From Aquila chrysaetos chrysaetos (Eukaryota > Chordata > Aves > Accipitriformes > Accipitridae), in assembly GCF_900496995.4 (NCBI RefSeq), contig NC_044018.1:30523825-30587824 (forward strand): 64,000 bases of DNA, given 5' to 3'. Below are positions 12,501-25,168 of the stretch, piece after piece. The position numbers and the translations under genes were made by a program. Numbering within the stretch: the stretch's first letter is position 1; each line of letters opens with the position of its first letter. The notes beneath the pieces were generated by a model. It did no database searches. It saw only the letters and a program-made list of their open reading frames with translations, and had not been told where the DNA came from.

Positions 12501-15500
12501 AGCCGCCAGCGCCTTTCCTCCTCTGCCCCGCTCAGCACCGACAGCTGCAGGGACCCAGCCCGCGCCACCCGGGAGCAGGCACCTCTCCAGGGCTCAGCAT
12601 GAACCCCGCACAGAGCCAAGTGCCCTCCGCAATCCTGGGGTTGGGCCAGATGTACTTACAGCTAAGTGCAAAGGGCTGACTGGAATGGTGCTTTCCACAT
12701 CCTCCAGGCAGTTAAAAGACATTTCCAGGAGCTGCAACAGCAACAACACAAAACCATAACTGATCCCAGACTCACGGAGGCTTTGATGGACACCCTGTCC
12801 ACCAGCAGGCTGCAGAGGGGGTTAGAAAACCAGCTCATCTGCTCCAGAATGATTTAAACTTCAGGACAGGACCTTCCTTAACCTGGCTTTGGGCCCTGCA
12901 CAGTCACATCAAATCCCTGCTATCCCGAAGCCTCCCCACTACTCATATGACTTCCTATGCCCACAAGGCTGCAAGCTTACCCTGTAACAATGCAGGCATT
13001 TCAGACAGTTACAAGGCATTTTCTGTACTGCAAGAGCTCTTCCTTGGCACAGGTCTCCAGGCTTCCTTTTAAAAGCCCAACCTTGCTCTATTGCCAGGGG
13101 TTTAAGCAAGCCATCCATACATCCCCCTGTGCCAGGTAACAAAGCTCCTTTCTCCCAGGCATCTCACTCAGGCCCAGGTCTTTCCTCCGTGGTATTCCCA
13201 GCACAACGGCTCCCCAGGAGTCCCCACGCTTTTTAATCAAACCATTCTCCCTTCTTCCTGGACACACCCTGACACTGTAGTGCCTACAACACACACAGTC
13301 CTTTAGCCACACCTGGACACCATTGGGCTTTGCCCCTTCTCCTGGCAGCACGGAGGGTTTTCTCCAGCTCACTCACCAGTTCGAGGTTCTGCCTGTTGCC
13401 GTACGCAGCTGCATAGTGGACAGCAGTATATCCCTGCTTGTCCCGGAGGGATGGGTCAGCACCATTATCCAGCAAGAACTCTAAACAACTGCAACGAGCA
13501 AGAAAAAGGGGAGATCAAGAAAAAGGGGAGATCAAGAAAAAGGGGAGATTGGAGAGGCAGAGCTTTGCAGGGAACCCCCCCCCGATTCATCTCAGAGCAG
13601 ACGTTGTACTAATCCTCTCAAGACACGGAGCACATGCAAAGCCCACTGAAGTGAGGACCAGGAAGCGATGGCCAGGCTTGCCTCGAGAATCAAATCAGCA
13701 GATGTTTCCTCCAAGGCATCACTGCTCAGTTCAGCGTAAGCAGAAGCAAGGTATTTCTAGCGACTGCATGCAGGGGTCCAGGGAAGGGGTAAACAACAAA
13801 CAACTGCCAGATGGGGCTGTGGCGTGGACTCACAAGAATGCCTCCTTCAGCCTGGACTCCTTCAGTGGCTCCTCATCAGTGTCATGGCTGTTTCCTGAAT
13901 GAGTCTCTGCTCTGAAAAGTCAGAGACCTGCATCAGTTTGCTGATTACCCCCTCCCACCCACGCTCCTCAAAGCACTCCCCTCTTCACAAACTACTGAGC
14001 ACCAGCTGCAGGCAGGTGGCCAGGGAACAGCAGAGCATCACCACCCAGCAGTGAGCCATCGTCTCCAGCCCCAGCAGCGAAGAGCACACACCCCCAAGAC
14101 ACTCACCTCCTGTACGTGTCCGAAGCAGCAGCATAGTGTAAGGCGGTACAGCCTTTACAGTCAGCCTCGTTAATACTGGCTCCTGCTGTGACCAGTGTCA
14201 CCGTACACTGATAGCTGCCGTTGGCAGCTGCGTAGTGCAGTGGAGTCCTGGGAAGGGGGAAAGGAGACAGGACCTTAGCAGCGCTGCCTGTCACACAGAT
14301 GGAGAAACTCGCCTGGCACCAAGGCAGGACCCAGGGAGCCAGCCACCGCCCCCTGCTGCTGAGCTGCACCCTGCTCTGGCTCAAGGGTTTGGGTCAGCAG
14401 CTCCTTCTGAAGAGGCAGAGCTGGACCCCTCGGGGCGAGAGGGGGTGGAGGAAGCAGCTTTAGACACCAAACACAGCAAAGGTCTTAGGAATGTCCCAAC
14501 CCAAACCCAGGCTTGGTGCGGCTCCAGCTGTTTTAGGGCTGGAAGAATCACCCTTGCTCCCTTGCAAGGCCCACAGCACACTTACCTTCCAAATTTATCT
14601 CTCCTCCTCAAGTCAGCACCGCTGCTCAACAGCAAATTAAGACATTCAACATTCCTACAGGAGGTAGGGAGATGAGTTAGACACAGATCAGAAGAGACCA
14701 CAGCAGGAACGCAAACTCCTCCTAGTTGCAGACAAAACAGCTATGCTTCTCACCTGCACAGCCTGGAAATGCCAAAGCTCAGTTCAGTCTGTCATCTTTG
14801 GGCAGCATAAGAGCTGCAGCCACGGCTGGATGCTGCATACACAAAGCTCTTGCCTGCTCTCCAGTGAAATAACCCTTCATGCTTCCTGCCTTACCAGTGC
14901 TATCCTACCCTGCATGGAGCTCTCAAACAACCAGGCAATTATAGAGAGACATCAGCCATGGCATTAGTGCAGCTGACGCACTAGGTTTTATGCTACAAAA
15001 AAAATCTAGGATTTCTGGCTTCTGCGTCAGTGCATTGCTCCCGCCGCTCAGGCAGGGTAACAGCGCTGTGATGCCGAAGGATGGCTCCATAACTGGCTCT
15101 CAAGCATCACGCAGACATAACAGAAACGAGGTCCTTGACAGGACTCTACACCTCTGCTACCACCAAATGCTGCAGCCGCATTCGCTCTCAACACACCGCG
15201 TGAAATCAAACTCCCTGGCAAACAATACGAGGCATTTACACAGCCAGCTAAATCCCTGCTGCTTTTCAGGCATCAGCTTGTGAGCCCTTTACGAAACCCC
15301 AGCCAAGGAAGCATTTTAGCCCCATTTTAAAGAAGAGTAAACAGCCATGGAGGGGAGCGACTGGGCTGAGTCACAGAGTCAGCAGCAGAAGAGGGCCAAA
15401 AGGTTTCCATTTTCATTCCTGCTCTAAACACAGGTCTCCATTCTCTCTCAGAGCCAGGAACACCACCCAGGGGTCCGACTCCCAAACCTGACCAAAGCAC

Positions 15501-18500
15501 TGCGCTGGGCTGCCCATGTTGTAGCTCACGGGAGAAGAGGGTTACGGTTTGGGCTGGGGACAAGCAGCAACCTTCCTGCACACACCGTCAGACCAGCGCC
15601 CCATGCACAGCTCACCCTCCAGAAGCAGCAGCATGGAGGCAAGTCCTCCCGAGGTTGTCAGGCGTGTTGATATCGAAGCCTGCAGACAGCACGTGCTCAT
15701 TGCTCAGCGAGGAGACGATACTGTACAACTGACCTGGGTGGTAGGAGGGACAGGGTGTCAGGGGGAAGCTCGAGGGTCCCCCGCGTGCCCCCGCTGCAGG
15801 AGGGGTGGCTGAGCCACTCACCTGAGGAAAGTAGCTTACGACAACAGTCTGAAAATCCAAAGAGAACAGCTAAGTGCAGAGGGAACATGTCATGGATCCC
15901 ACGCCTGTCAGGAGACGAGAAGGGAGTCAGAATGGATCGTTTCTGCATTCCCAGCCCAGGGCAGGGAAAGGGAGTAAGAGTCCTTCCTTACCTTGCAGTG
16001 TCAGCACCATTCGTCATCAAAGTACTAATTAGCAGCTCGTGGCCATATCTAGCAGCAACATGGAGGGGGGTATTGCCGTATTTGTCAGCACAGTCAATCT
16101 CACTGCCTAGAAAGGAAAAGCCAAGTGCTTTGCCAGTGAGTCTCTGCGTTCTAGTCCCAAGCAGCCCAAGCTGTTCTGACAGCCACGTCCCTGTCTCAGG
16201 GACATGGCTAATAACTCGAGTCCATTCAGCATCATGCAGAAGAACTGTAAACTGCTCTCTGAGCTGAAAGGCCAGTTGTATCCTGCAAACCCAGATCATT
16301 AGATCTCTCCCCCTTGCTCCAGGAGGGGATGCGTTCAGCCCCAGAGGTCTCCAGCTGAACCCCTGGGGTGTCTGCCAAGCCTGCAGCCCTCTTAAAAGAA
16401 TATTGTCTTTCAGGCTGGACGTGGCAGTGAGAATGTTCTTTGGCCACAGCAGCTCTGACCTGGCTGGAATTTCAGTCCCCTGGTCTGCACTTCGCTGCCC
16501 TTGAGGGCATGCATGCTCCCTGCCACCCCCGAGCAGCACAGGGCCACCGGCAACAGCCCCAAGAGCAGTGTGAATTTGAGTGCTATCTGTAGAGCTCTTA
16601 AACCCTTTGAGCAAACATACAGGGAGGGTCCTGGCAGCAGGTGCTGAGAAGCACAAGAAAAGGCTGGCGTAACCCAGGGCTGGAGGAAGGAGCCACTCAC
16701 CGTTCTGAATGAGGATCTGCGAACGCGTGAACCGTCCATGAATGGCAGCCATGTGCAAAGGGCTCTTCCCTTCCTTACTCTGTAGAGAGCAGAAGCCACG
16801 TCACATCAGGCTTCCCACCACCCTCCCCGAGCTCTCCCGTCGGGCAGCAGGTCCCCACTCCCCCCATCCCCAAGCTCAGCCCTTCAGCGCCAGACCTGAA
16901 AGTTGACATCAGCCCCGTTGTTCACGAGAAGCTCTAGGCACAGGGCCCCATTGGTGGAGACGGCAGCAAAGTGCAGAGGGGTGAAGCCCTTCTCGTTAGG
17001 CTGATTGACATTGGCGCCGTAATTGACCAGCTCATTGGCCACGGCATCTTGGCCCATGTAACAGGCAATGTGAAGTGCAGTGTTACCGAAGGAATTTGGT
17101 TCATCGATCTGTGGGAGCAACAAACCCCAGAGGATTTGGGGATTCAGGAAGAAAAAAAGGCAGCCGAGAACCAGCCAGGGCTCCTGCCACCACCCAGCAC
17201 CCTCTCCTACTCCTGTCTCCAGAGCAGCCTGCACCCGAGCCCACCCTGCTCGCAGCCGCAGGAGTCTTACCTCGACTCCCAGCCTCAGCAGGTGACGCAC
17301 GACTTCAATCTGGCCGCTGGCTGCTGCAGTGTGCAGCAGGGTGTAGCCCTTCTTGTCCTTACACATCACATCAGCTCCCCGGGCCACCAGCAGCTTCAGA
17401 ACTTCCAAATGCCCTGTCCAGGAGACAGCAGTAAGAGCCAGGGGACCCTGGAAAATGGAGACCTGGGCACAGCGGCCTCCGGGGAGCCCCAGCACCCTGA
17501 AAGGCAAATCCATAGGCAGCAAGCAACGTGTGAGAAAAAAACAGACCGATGCCCTTGGGGAAAACCTACCTAGGAAAGCTGCCCAGTGGATGGGCTGGCG
17601 GTCCTTCTTGTCGCAAGTACTCAGGCTGGCCCCTTTGTTCAACAGCAGATTCACCATCTGGACGGGAAGAAGTGGTGAGAAAGGCAAGGCTACCATTCCT
17701 CCCCACTTGTGCAGGCAGAGGTGCCTTCGCCACCTGCGAAACCCAGACCCAGGAAGGGGGACATGCACAGGACCCCCTGCGCCCAAACCTGCCTTGCCTA
17801 CCTCAAGGTGGCCGCTGTGCACGGCATGGTGCAGCGCCGTGCGGCCCGTGCGGTCCGCGACATTGACAGTGCTCAGCAGGGGGATGATGGCCTCCACGCA
17901 CTTGGTGGCCCGGTTGGCAGCAGCGACGTGCAGAGGTGTTTGCCAATACTTGTCGCGGGCATTGACGTCTGCCGAGTGCTTCAGGAGGAGGTGAAGTGCC
18001 TTCTAGCAGGAGCAGAGAAAAGCAGAGCTCTAACCCAACCTGCTGGAGCCCGCAGAAGCCCTCCAGCCAGGTGGGGGAAGCCGCAGCTCAGTCCACCTCA
18101 TGCTTGCAGCGCACGGAGGGCTGCCCAGATCCACATGAGTCTACAGCCCTGAGAGCCAGAGCTGCCCTAGCAGGGCTGAGCTGAAACAGCTCCGCGTGCT
18201 CACAAGTACGGCTTCTCCCCGCTCTGTCAAAGGAAAGGACTTGTTTGCTTTCGTGTCCCTGATGACATTTTGAAGCCCATGTACGGCTGTGTTTCAGGAT
18301 GTTATCACAGAGAAAATGAGAGAGGTAAAGACAGCATTAGAGAGACCCCAAGGATAAGCAGGGAGAAGGAATCTTCCCTAGACAAATCCTCCAGCCCTCA
18401 CCTGGGCTGCTCCAGCTCCTTCCAGGCTGGAGTTCAGTGTGTGAGACCTGAATGAGCCGGCCCCATCCCACCCGAGTGCAGCTGTGAAACACCACTGCAT

Positions 18501-21500
18501 GGGGGTACCTGCACGGGAGAAATACCTCCGAGCCACGTGACTGAACTGTGAGTGAGTGTTCATCCATGACTCACGAGGTGCAAAGCACCCAGGGGATGAC
18601 AAATGTGACCTACTGACCTATATTTGATAATTATTTCCCCCTTTTGCTGGTAGAGGCTGTTTGTTGCAACCCCACACTTTCCTTGCTATGGTTTGCAGGC
18701 TGTCCACTTCCATGCAGCATCGGGGCAGCACTTCCAGTGATCTCAGCCCCACGGCTTGCTGCTCTGCTCTTTTCCCCCAAGGCTAGCTGATACCACTCCC
18801 GGCTGGGAGAAACACATGAAACGGCCAGGCAGTATGTAAACCCAGCAGTCCTAGAGAGCAGGCTCTAGGCAGGAAAAGGCGTGAAGCACACAGGTACTTT
18901 GAAAAGGCTCTGCTCAGGAGCTGGGCATGCAGGGCACTGGCGGAGCCCTGTGCCAAGCACCCCAGGGAAGAAAAGAACGAGGGAAGTGACTCTCCAGGAT
19001 ATCTGAGACGAGGCAGAGAAGCAAACGAGCGTGCTCAAACGCACAGACAAGCAGCACTTCAGACCTGACAGCAAAACAGTCTCGGCTTGCTCAGCTCCCA
19101 TACTTTAGCGACCCACAGTAACTGTCCACACACGTTCACAGCAAACGCCTTCAGCAGAGGTTTACGCTTATGTGTTTCATCCCGTGTCTGCTGCCAATTA
19201 AGAGAATTCATGCAACCAGTAGATGTGTGGTAACTTGCCCTGCTTGTCAGAGTCAGGGCTTCTGGCTCCAACCAACATGACCACAGAGTTTCTTGCTCTC
19301 CAGCAAATCAAAACAGGACAAAGTTAAGTGGGATGAAGTTAAGCCCACAAAAGCTAAACATCAGAAAATCTTTCCAACAAGATCCATTGGAATCAGTACC
19401 CGAGAGAAAGGGTGAGAGCCCCATCATCCCTCAAAGAAATGTAAAGCTGGATTAGACAAAGCCCTGGGGAAGGGGGAAAGGTGGGGAGAAGGATGTTGTG
19501 GGGAAAACCCATGTGCTAATTCCTGAATAACGGAGAGAAGGGAACTAAGGAGATTTTTTTCCAGCTCTCATTTTCAGCCTCTGAATTATGCATTCGTCCC
19601 CTCTCCACTCTAACAAAACCACTCATCTCAGCCAAAACCAGGCAAGATGGAAAAAAGAAGGAGAAGCATGGTCCCCACCTCCTGTCAGCACCCACCACCT
19701 CCACACAAGGAGCATACACGGAGGCAGAGGACACTTCAGAGGGAACCTACCTCGTTACGAGAAGCCGCAGCGCGGTGTAACGGGGTGAGCCAAACAGTGT
19801 CCTTCGCATTAACATTAGCACCTGAGTAAGAACAAAGGGAGGGGTCAGGGGACAGACAGGTGACCAGCTGCCCCCGTTCCAGAGTCCCAGGGCAGGCCTG
19901 CAGCCACCTCCGAGGTACCCACCCGGCAAGAGTGCATGTTCTGCTGCAAGAGGGGACCTTGCACTGAGCTTTACGTGAGGACAGACTCTGTGAACTGCAA
20001 GTGGAACAAGCAACATCCCTTGGGAGACTGAAGAGACTACATCTCCCAGAGTGCCAGCTCCCTCACTGAGCCAAACAAACCACAGCAAAGACCCAGCGAG
20101 CAGTTCTGCTTCTTGCTTTAAATCAAGGCCACTTGAGACAAAAAACAGAGCATTCCGTGTTGTGAGCTGTGGTCGCCGTGAGCTGCATCTCTGTATTAGA
20201 AAGGACAGATTACTGCCATCTCAGCTCCAGATCTGTGCTAGGCACTTAGGTCCCACAACCCCTGAAGTCCCCGCCTTTCTTTGCTGCCGAGAACTCAGCG
20301 CACAGGCATGCAAAAATCAACACGGGGCACATAAGGGCATCCCATGCTCTGCAGACGGAGCTGAACATCCCCAATCCTGTTTAACAAGCCCTCAGCAAAG
20401 GATTTCCCCAAGTCTCTCCTTGTCAGGGTCACGTAGGATCATGCCAGCCTCGGGGTTCCCCCACACCACCAGCAAGCAGCTGCGAAGCCCACGCTGCCCT
20501 GAGGTGCTGCACTGGTGAACGGCAGACGAGAAGATTCCCGTCTGCACCACAGGGGCACAGGACCCAAGCACAGAGCTGAGTGTCTCTGGAGAAAAATGAA
20601 GGGCAGCTTTATGCCAAGTAACACAAGCCAAAACTAAGCAAAATCCCCTGGTTTTTAGCTGACCCCTCTCCATGAGCAAGTGAAACTCTGCTCCCATGAG
20701 CGTCCCGCCATTCAATGTGTCTCTGAGGCGTGCATCCCCACTGCGCCCTCCTCCAGTACCTCCTTCTAACATCCTGCACACATCCCCCTCCTGGCTTGGT
20801 TTCCACCTCTGCTATTTCAGTTCCAAGACGCTTCTCTGTCTGAACAAACCTCTTAGGATTATGGCAACATTTCCTAATCTTCCCCTGGCTGCAACCCCAC
20901 TGGCTTAAGCATGAGTACACGGTTGCTTGGAGGGTGACCAAAACTATTCCTCTGTACCCCTAAGGCCAGAGATCAGAAAGACGCCTTAAAGGCAACGCCA
21001 GCACTCGAGCCAAGCGCCCTGAGCCTTGGCCCTTACCTGACAGTATTAGGAGCTCGAGGATTGCCACATCTCCTATGTAGGCAGCAGCATGCAGCGGCGT
21101 TCTTCTTTCTTGGTCCTGAGCAGGGGTGTAAGAAACAAAAACCATCTGTGAGCTTCGAGGGCAGGGAGATCCTTCTTCCACTCCAGTCTGCTCCAATGCC
21201 ACCCATAAGCACATGCAGCATCTTGGGATGTGGGATGGGGAAAACCGCTTAAACCCAGCACCCTCCTGCAGTGCTGTGGGGGTGCGCAGCCCTTTGGGAG
21301 CTCCACGGGTGCTGGGGTGTACCCAGTGGCCAGAGCAGAGGGTTCAGGGGCCATAATCCCAGTATGAGACGGGGAGGCTGTGAGAGCTCCAGCCACTCAT
21401 TTCATCCCCCCACTGACTCCCCAGAGACCGACCCGACATGGCTCCAGTGCTACTGGACTTAATGAACGTCTGCAAAGCACTCTGCGATCCGAGATGAAAG

Positions 21501-24500
21501 CCTGGCCGCGCTCTGACAGTGCACAGGCTGTCCCATTCTGCACACTTTTATCCTCTCAGCTAACAATAAAAAACACTCAGAATTACAGACAGCTCTGAAA
21601 CCAGACTCAAACCTGCTGGCTGCTGAAGGCCAGGAAGGTGCAGAAGGCCCTCTCTGATCTTAGATTGGATTAGCCGAAGAAAAAAATACCTTTCACTTCT
21701 GTTTACTCAGGGCTGGGCCCTGGGTAACCTCTGCCTCCAGGCATTTCGTTCAGGCTTTCCTTGGGGAACATGCCATGTACTAAAGCCAGGAAGCAAACAA
21801 ATAGAAAGCCAGAGGAGCACAACTCATTTCAAGCCCCAGATTTTGAGTTTGGGGGGAAAAAATGTAACTGCTTTTCATGAGGTTAAAAACTGTTTGGAAA
21901 ATGGTGGCGGCTTCATTTTTTTTGGTAACAAGTTGTGCTGGCACAACCAGGCAGGAGGATGTGAAAGTGAAACCCAGCTGGCAGGTCACTGAACAAGCAA
22001 CAACATTTCTAAACCTGCACACAGAAAGGAAATTAAGTGTTAACAATTGTGGTTTTATTCCTTCAGCAGCTGCGGGAGAGCTCAGCAAAACAATCCCAAC
22101 ACTCTCTCCTGACAAGAGAGGAAAGATGAAGAGCTGACGGGTCCCCAGCCGAACCAGTCACAGAAAAAAATTCCCACGCTATCTCTGTGTAATAAGCCAA
22201 GATATGATCAAATCGTTAGTCCTGCTGGCACACGGGCACCAGCGCGGGGCTGCCCTCACCTTCCCAGGACACCAGCCAGCGTCCGCAGCACCCGCCCTTG
22301 ACCTCAGGGTTTAACACCACAAGGATCGGGGTGTGCACCAGCCCCGGCTCTGCAGGCTGGGTCGGGCGAACGCCCTGACCAAGCGCTCAGTGAAACAAAT
22401 AGGAGAGTGCCAAAAAGCCAGCAGCTGCCTGCAGCGCAGCTGGGAGCAGCGTGGACTGGAGCCCCGGTTAATGCCACAGCTCAGAGGAGACGGTGAACCA
22501 GAACAGGCTGCTCTTGCCTAGAGCTCACAACTTAGCCTGGCTTTTGGGCTGAGAGCGCAGGAACTGCTGACCCGGCACCAGTCCAACTGTGCCACCATGT
22601 CAGGCGGACCTGGGCCGGTGCAGTCAGGGCTGGCCAACCCGCCAGCCTGCATCGCAGCAGGCTGCGTTTCTTATCTGCACATCTGCCGCTGATTCGTTAG
22701 CGGGAAGCTCGTAAACCAGATGAAGGGAAGGCACACTGACAAGTCAGACGGGAACGCTCACAGGCAGGTTTCACCCCTTCCCTTGCCAGAGCCTGGTCCC
22801 CACACTCCGTGTGAGGACAGACCACACTCGTCACCACCAGACTGAGGCTACCAAGGGCTGCTCCCCCAGGAGCCAGCCTGGCCACTTGCAGAACCCAGAG
22901 GGATGCATCTGAATGGCACCGGCCTCCTTGCCCGCTCGGAATAAGCGTCAAAACCATGCTCTGCCGTCAGGCTTGAGACGAGCGCAGTGGAAACCCCTCC
23001 TAACATTTGCGAGGTGAACTCTGCTTTGCTGAGCAGCTCAAATCCTCCTTCCCCCCTGGGGAACAACCTCATCACAAGGCAGACCTGCCGCGTTCACACC
23101 AAACTATTTTGGGTCGCCATCCCGAAGGAGAAAAAGGTAAACTGGCAGGCAGCAAAGCCGAGCCTCTGTGAAAAGTCCTCCCACACACCCCACAGCCTCT
23201 CAGCGATGCTCTGCACGGCTGAGAGCTTTAGGAGGCTCACACCGTCTCCTGGGGAGGGGCGGGAGTCCTGGTCTTCCAGGCGCCCCATTTTACAGGTGGC
23301 AAGATCGAGGCAACAGGGCAAAGCTGCACAGCAAATGGCGGCCGAGCTGGGAGCAGAATCCAGAAACTGTTTCAAAAGCCCAGCTCTGACCATCCTTGCC
23401 AAAAAGAGCCCCCACATCTCACCCACTGAGCCTCTGCTGTTCCCTCTGCTAAAGAATCGCACTGCAGGGAAGGAAACAGGGAGACTGGGGTGAAGGAAGG
23501 GGAGCGAGCACAGCCGGGCAGCACTCACCAACACATTAATGTTCTCCTTCTGATTGAGCAATGACCGCACCTCCTCTATATCACGGTTGAAGATGGCTTG
23601 GACCAGAGGAGGCTACAAAAAAAAAAAAGAGAAGCAAGTCGTGAAGGTGGCACTACGTGGAGGACACGAGAGGGAGGAGAACGAGCAGCGTCACAGCATG
23701 TCAGAGACTTTACACCAGCCTAATTCAGCCAGGACCTCGCTCCACGAACAAGCCCTCCACGCCTGCTGCTGCCAGACCTGGGCCCAGCGGCTTCCTCACA
23801 TCTATGGCTCAGCCAGCACCAGGGACCAATTTTCAAGCCAGCAAAGGTACTTTTCTTGGTTGTTCATTGGTGAACAGACCAAGGAATCACTGGAAAAGCC
23901 TTCCTGCTTCCTGAGTCCAAGGAGCAGCACTGATCACGGCCCCAGCAGCCCACCTGCAGAGCCTTCAGCAGCGTGCCCATGGCATGGCTTAGCTCTCCGC
24001 ACACAGCGTCCGAGCACGGGAAGGCAGGTCCATCTCGCGCTATCCAAAGCTTTAGCCACAGCCAGAAAATCCTCCCTCCGAGCTGGCTGAACTCTCCTGG
24101 TACGAGACAGATCTTTGCAGACAGTGAATCAGGTTTCTCAAGGCACAACTAGGTGATGCCTCATGCTCTCCCGCAGAAGGCTGTGTACTTACTGCTGCTC
24201 TCCTATCTTTTGAGAAACACCTACAACGCTATGCTGGCTCTGATGGTGCAAAGAGCCTGGCAAAGCCCAGCCTGGCAAAGCCCAGCCTGAAGCTCTTCCT
24301 GTTTCCTGCTGCCCACATCTCAAAGAAGTTACCTAGCAGACCTTGGTAAAAACCAGGAGCAGAGCCCTAGCCCAGGCCACAGAGCCAGCCAATGCCGTGG
24401 GCTGCAGAACCGACTGCCTGAGCTGCCGGAGCCGTTCATGTGGCAGGGCAGGTCGGTGGGTTGGGTGCTGCCCAACCTCTGGGCATCACCCAAGAACCCT

Positions 24501-25135
24501 GCACCCCGTTTCTTGTTTCACAGGCCTAAAAATGCCATTTTCATGCAGCAGGTTCTTCGGGGCAGAGGCTGTGGTGCTTTAGGTCCGTTCAGCACTTGGC
24601 ACCCCACAATCGCTGCCAAACCCGATGCTTCCCTGCTCCAGCCGTCCAAGCCTCTGCTGCTTTTCACACGGCAAGTCTGGGGTGCTGCGATGCCGAGCAA
24701 GCCATGGCAGCCCCGGCACACCCCCTCCAGCTCTGCCCACATGCCTAAGGCTGGATCTAACGGTCAAAACCAGCAAGCCCCGCTTATCTTGACCTCTCGG
24801 AGGAACAACAGAACTTCATTTTCAAGGCAATCCCTTCTCGTCCCTGCTGCCCAGCCAACCTCACACTCATCTGCTCACCCTACCATCAAAGTAAAAGCAG
24901 TTAAACACGGGGAACACATCCCAGGTCAGAGGGAACGTGTGAGTCATTCCCTGGGAATGCAGCAGACTCAGCATCACTCGTTAGACATTAAAAAAAAAGG
25001 TTTAAAAAAAAAAGGGAAAGAATCGCAGACGATAATTATGCCCTGAGCAGTCTTCAGTGGCGCGCGGTTTGCAGCAGTGCTGGGTCTGACACACCCACCC
25101 ACCATTCACAGGGAAAGCTAAATGTTTTGGTTACC

Positions 25136-25168
<33 letters not shown>

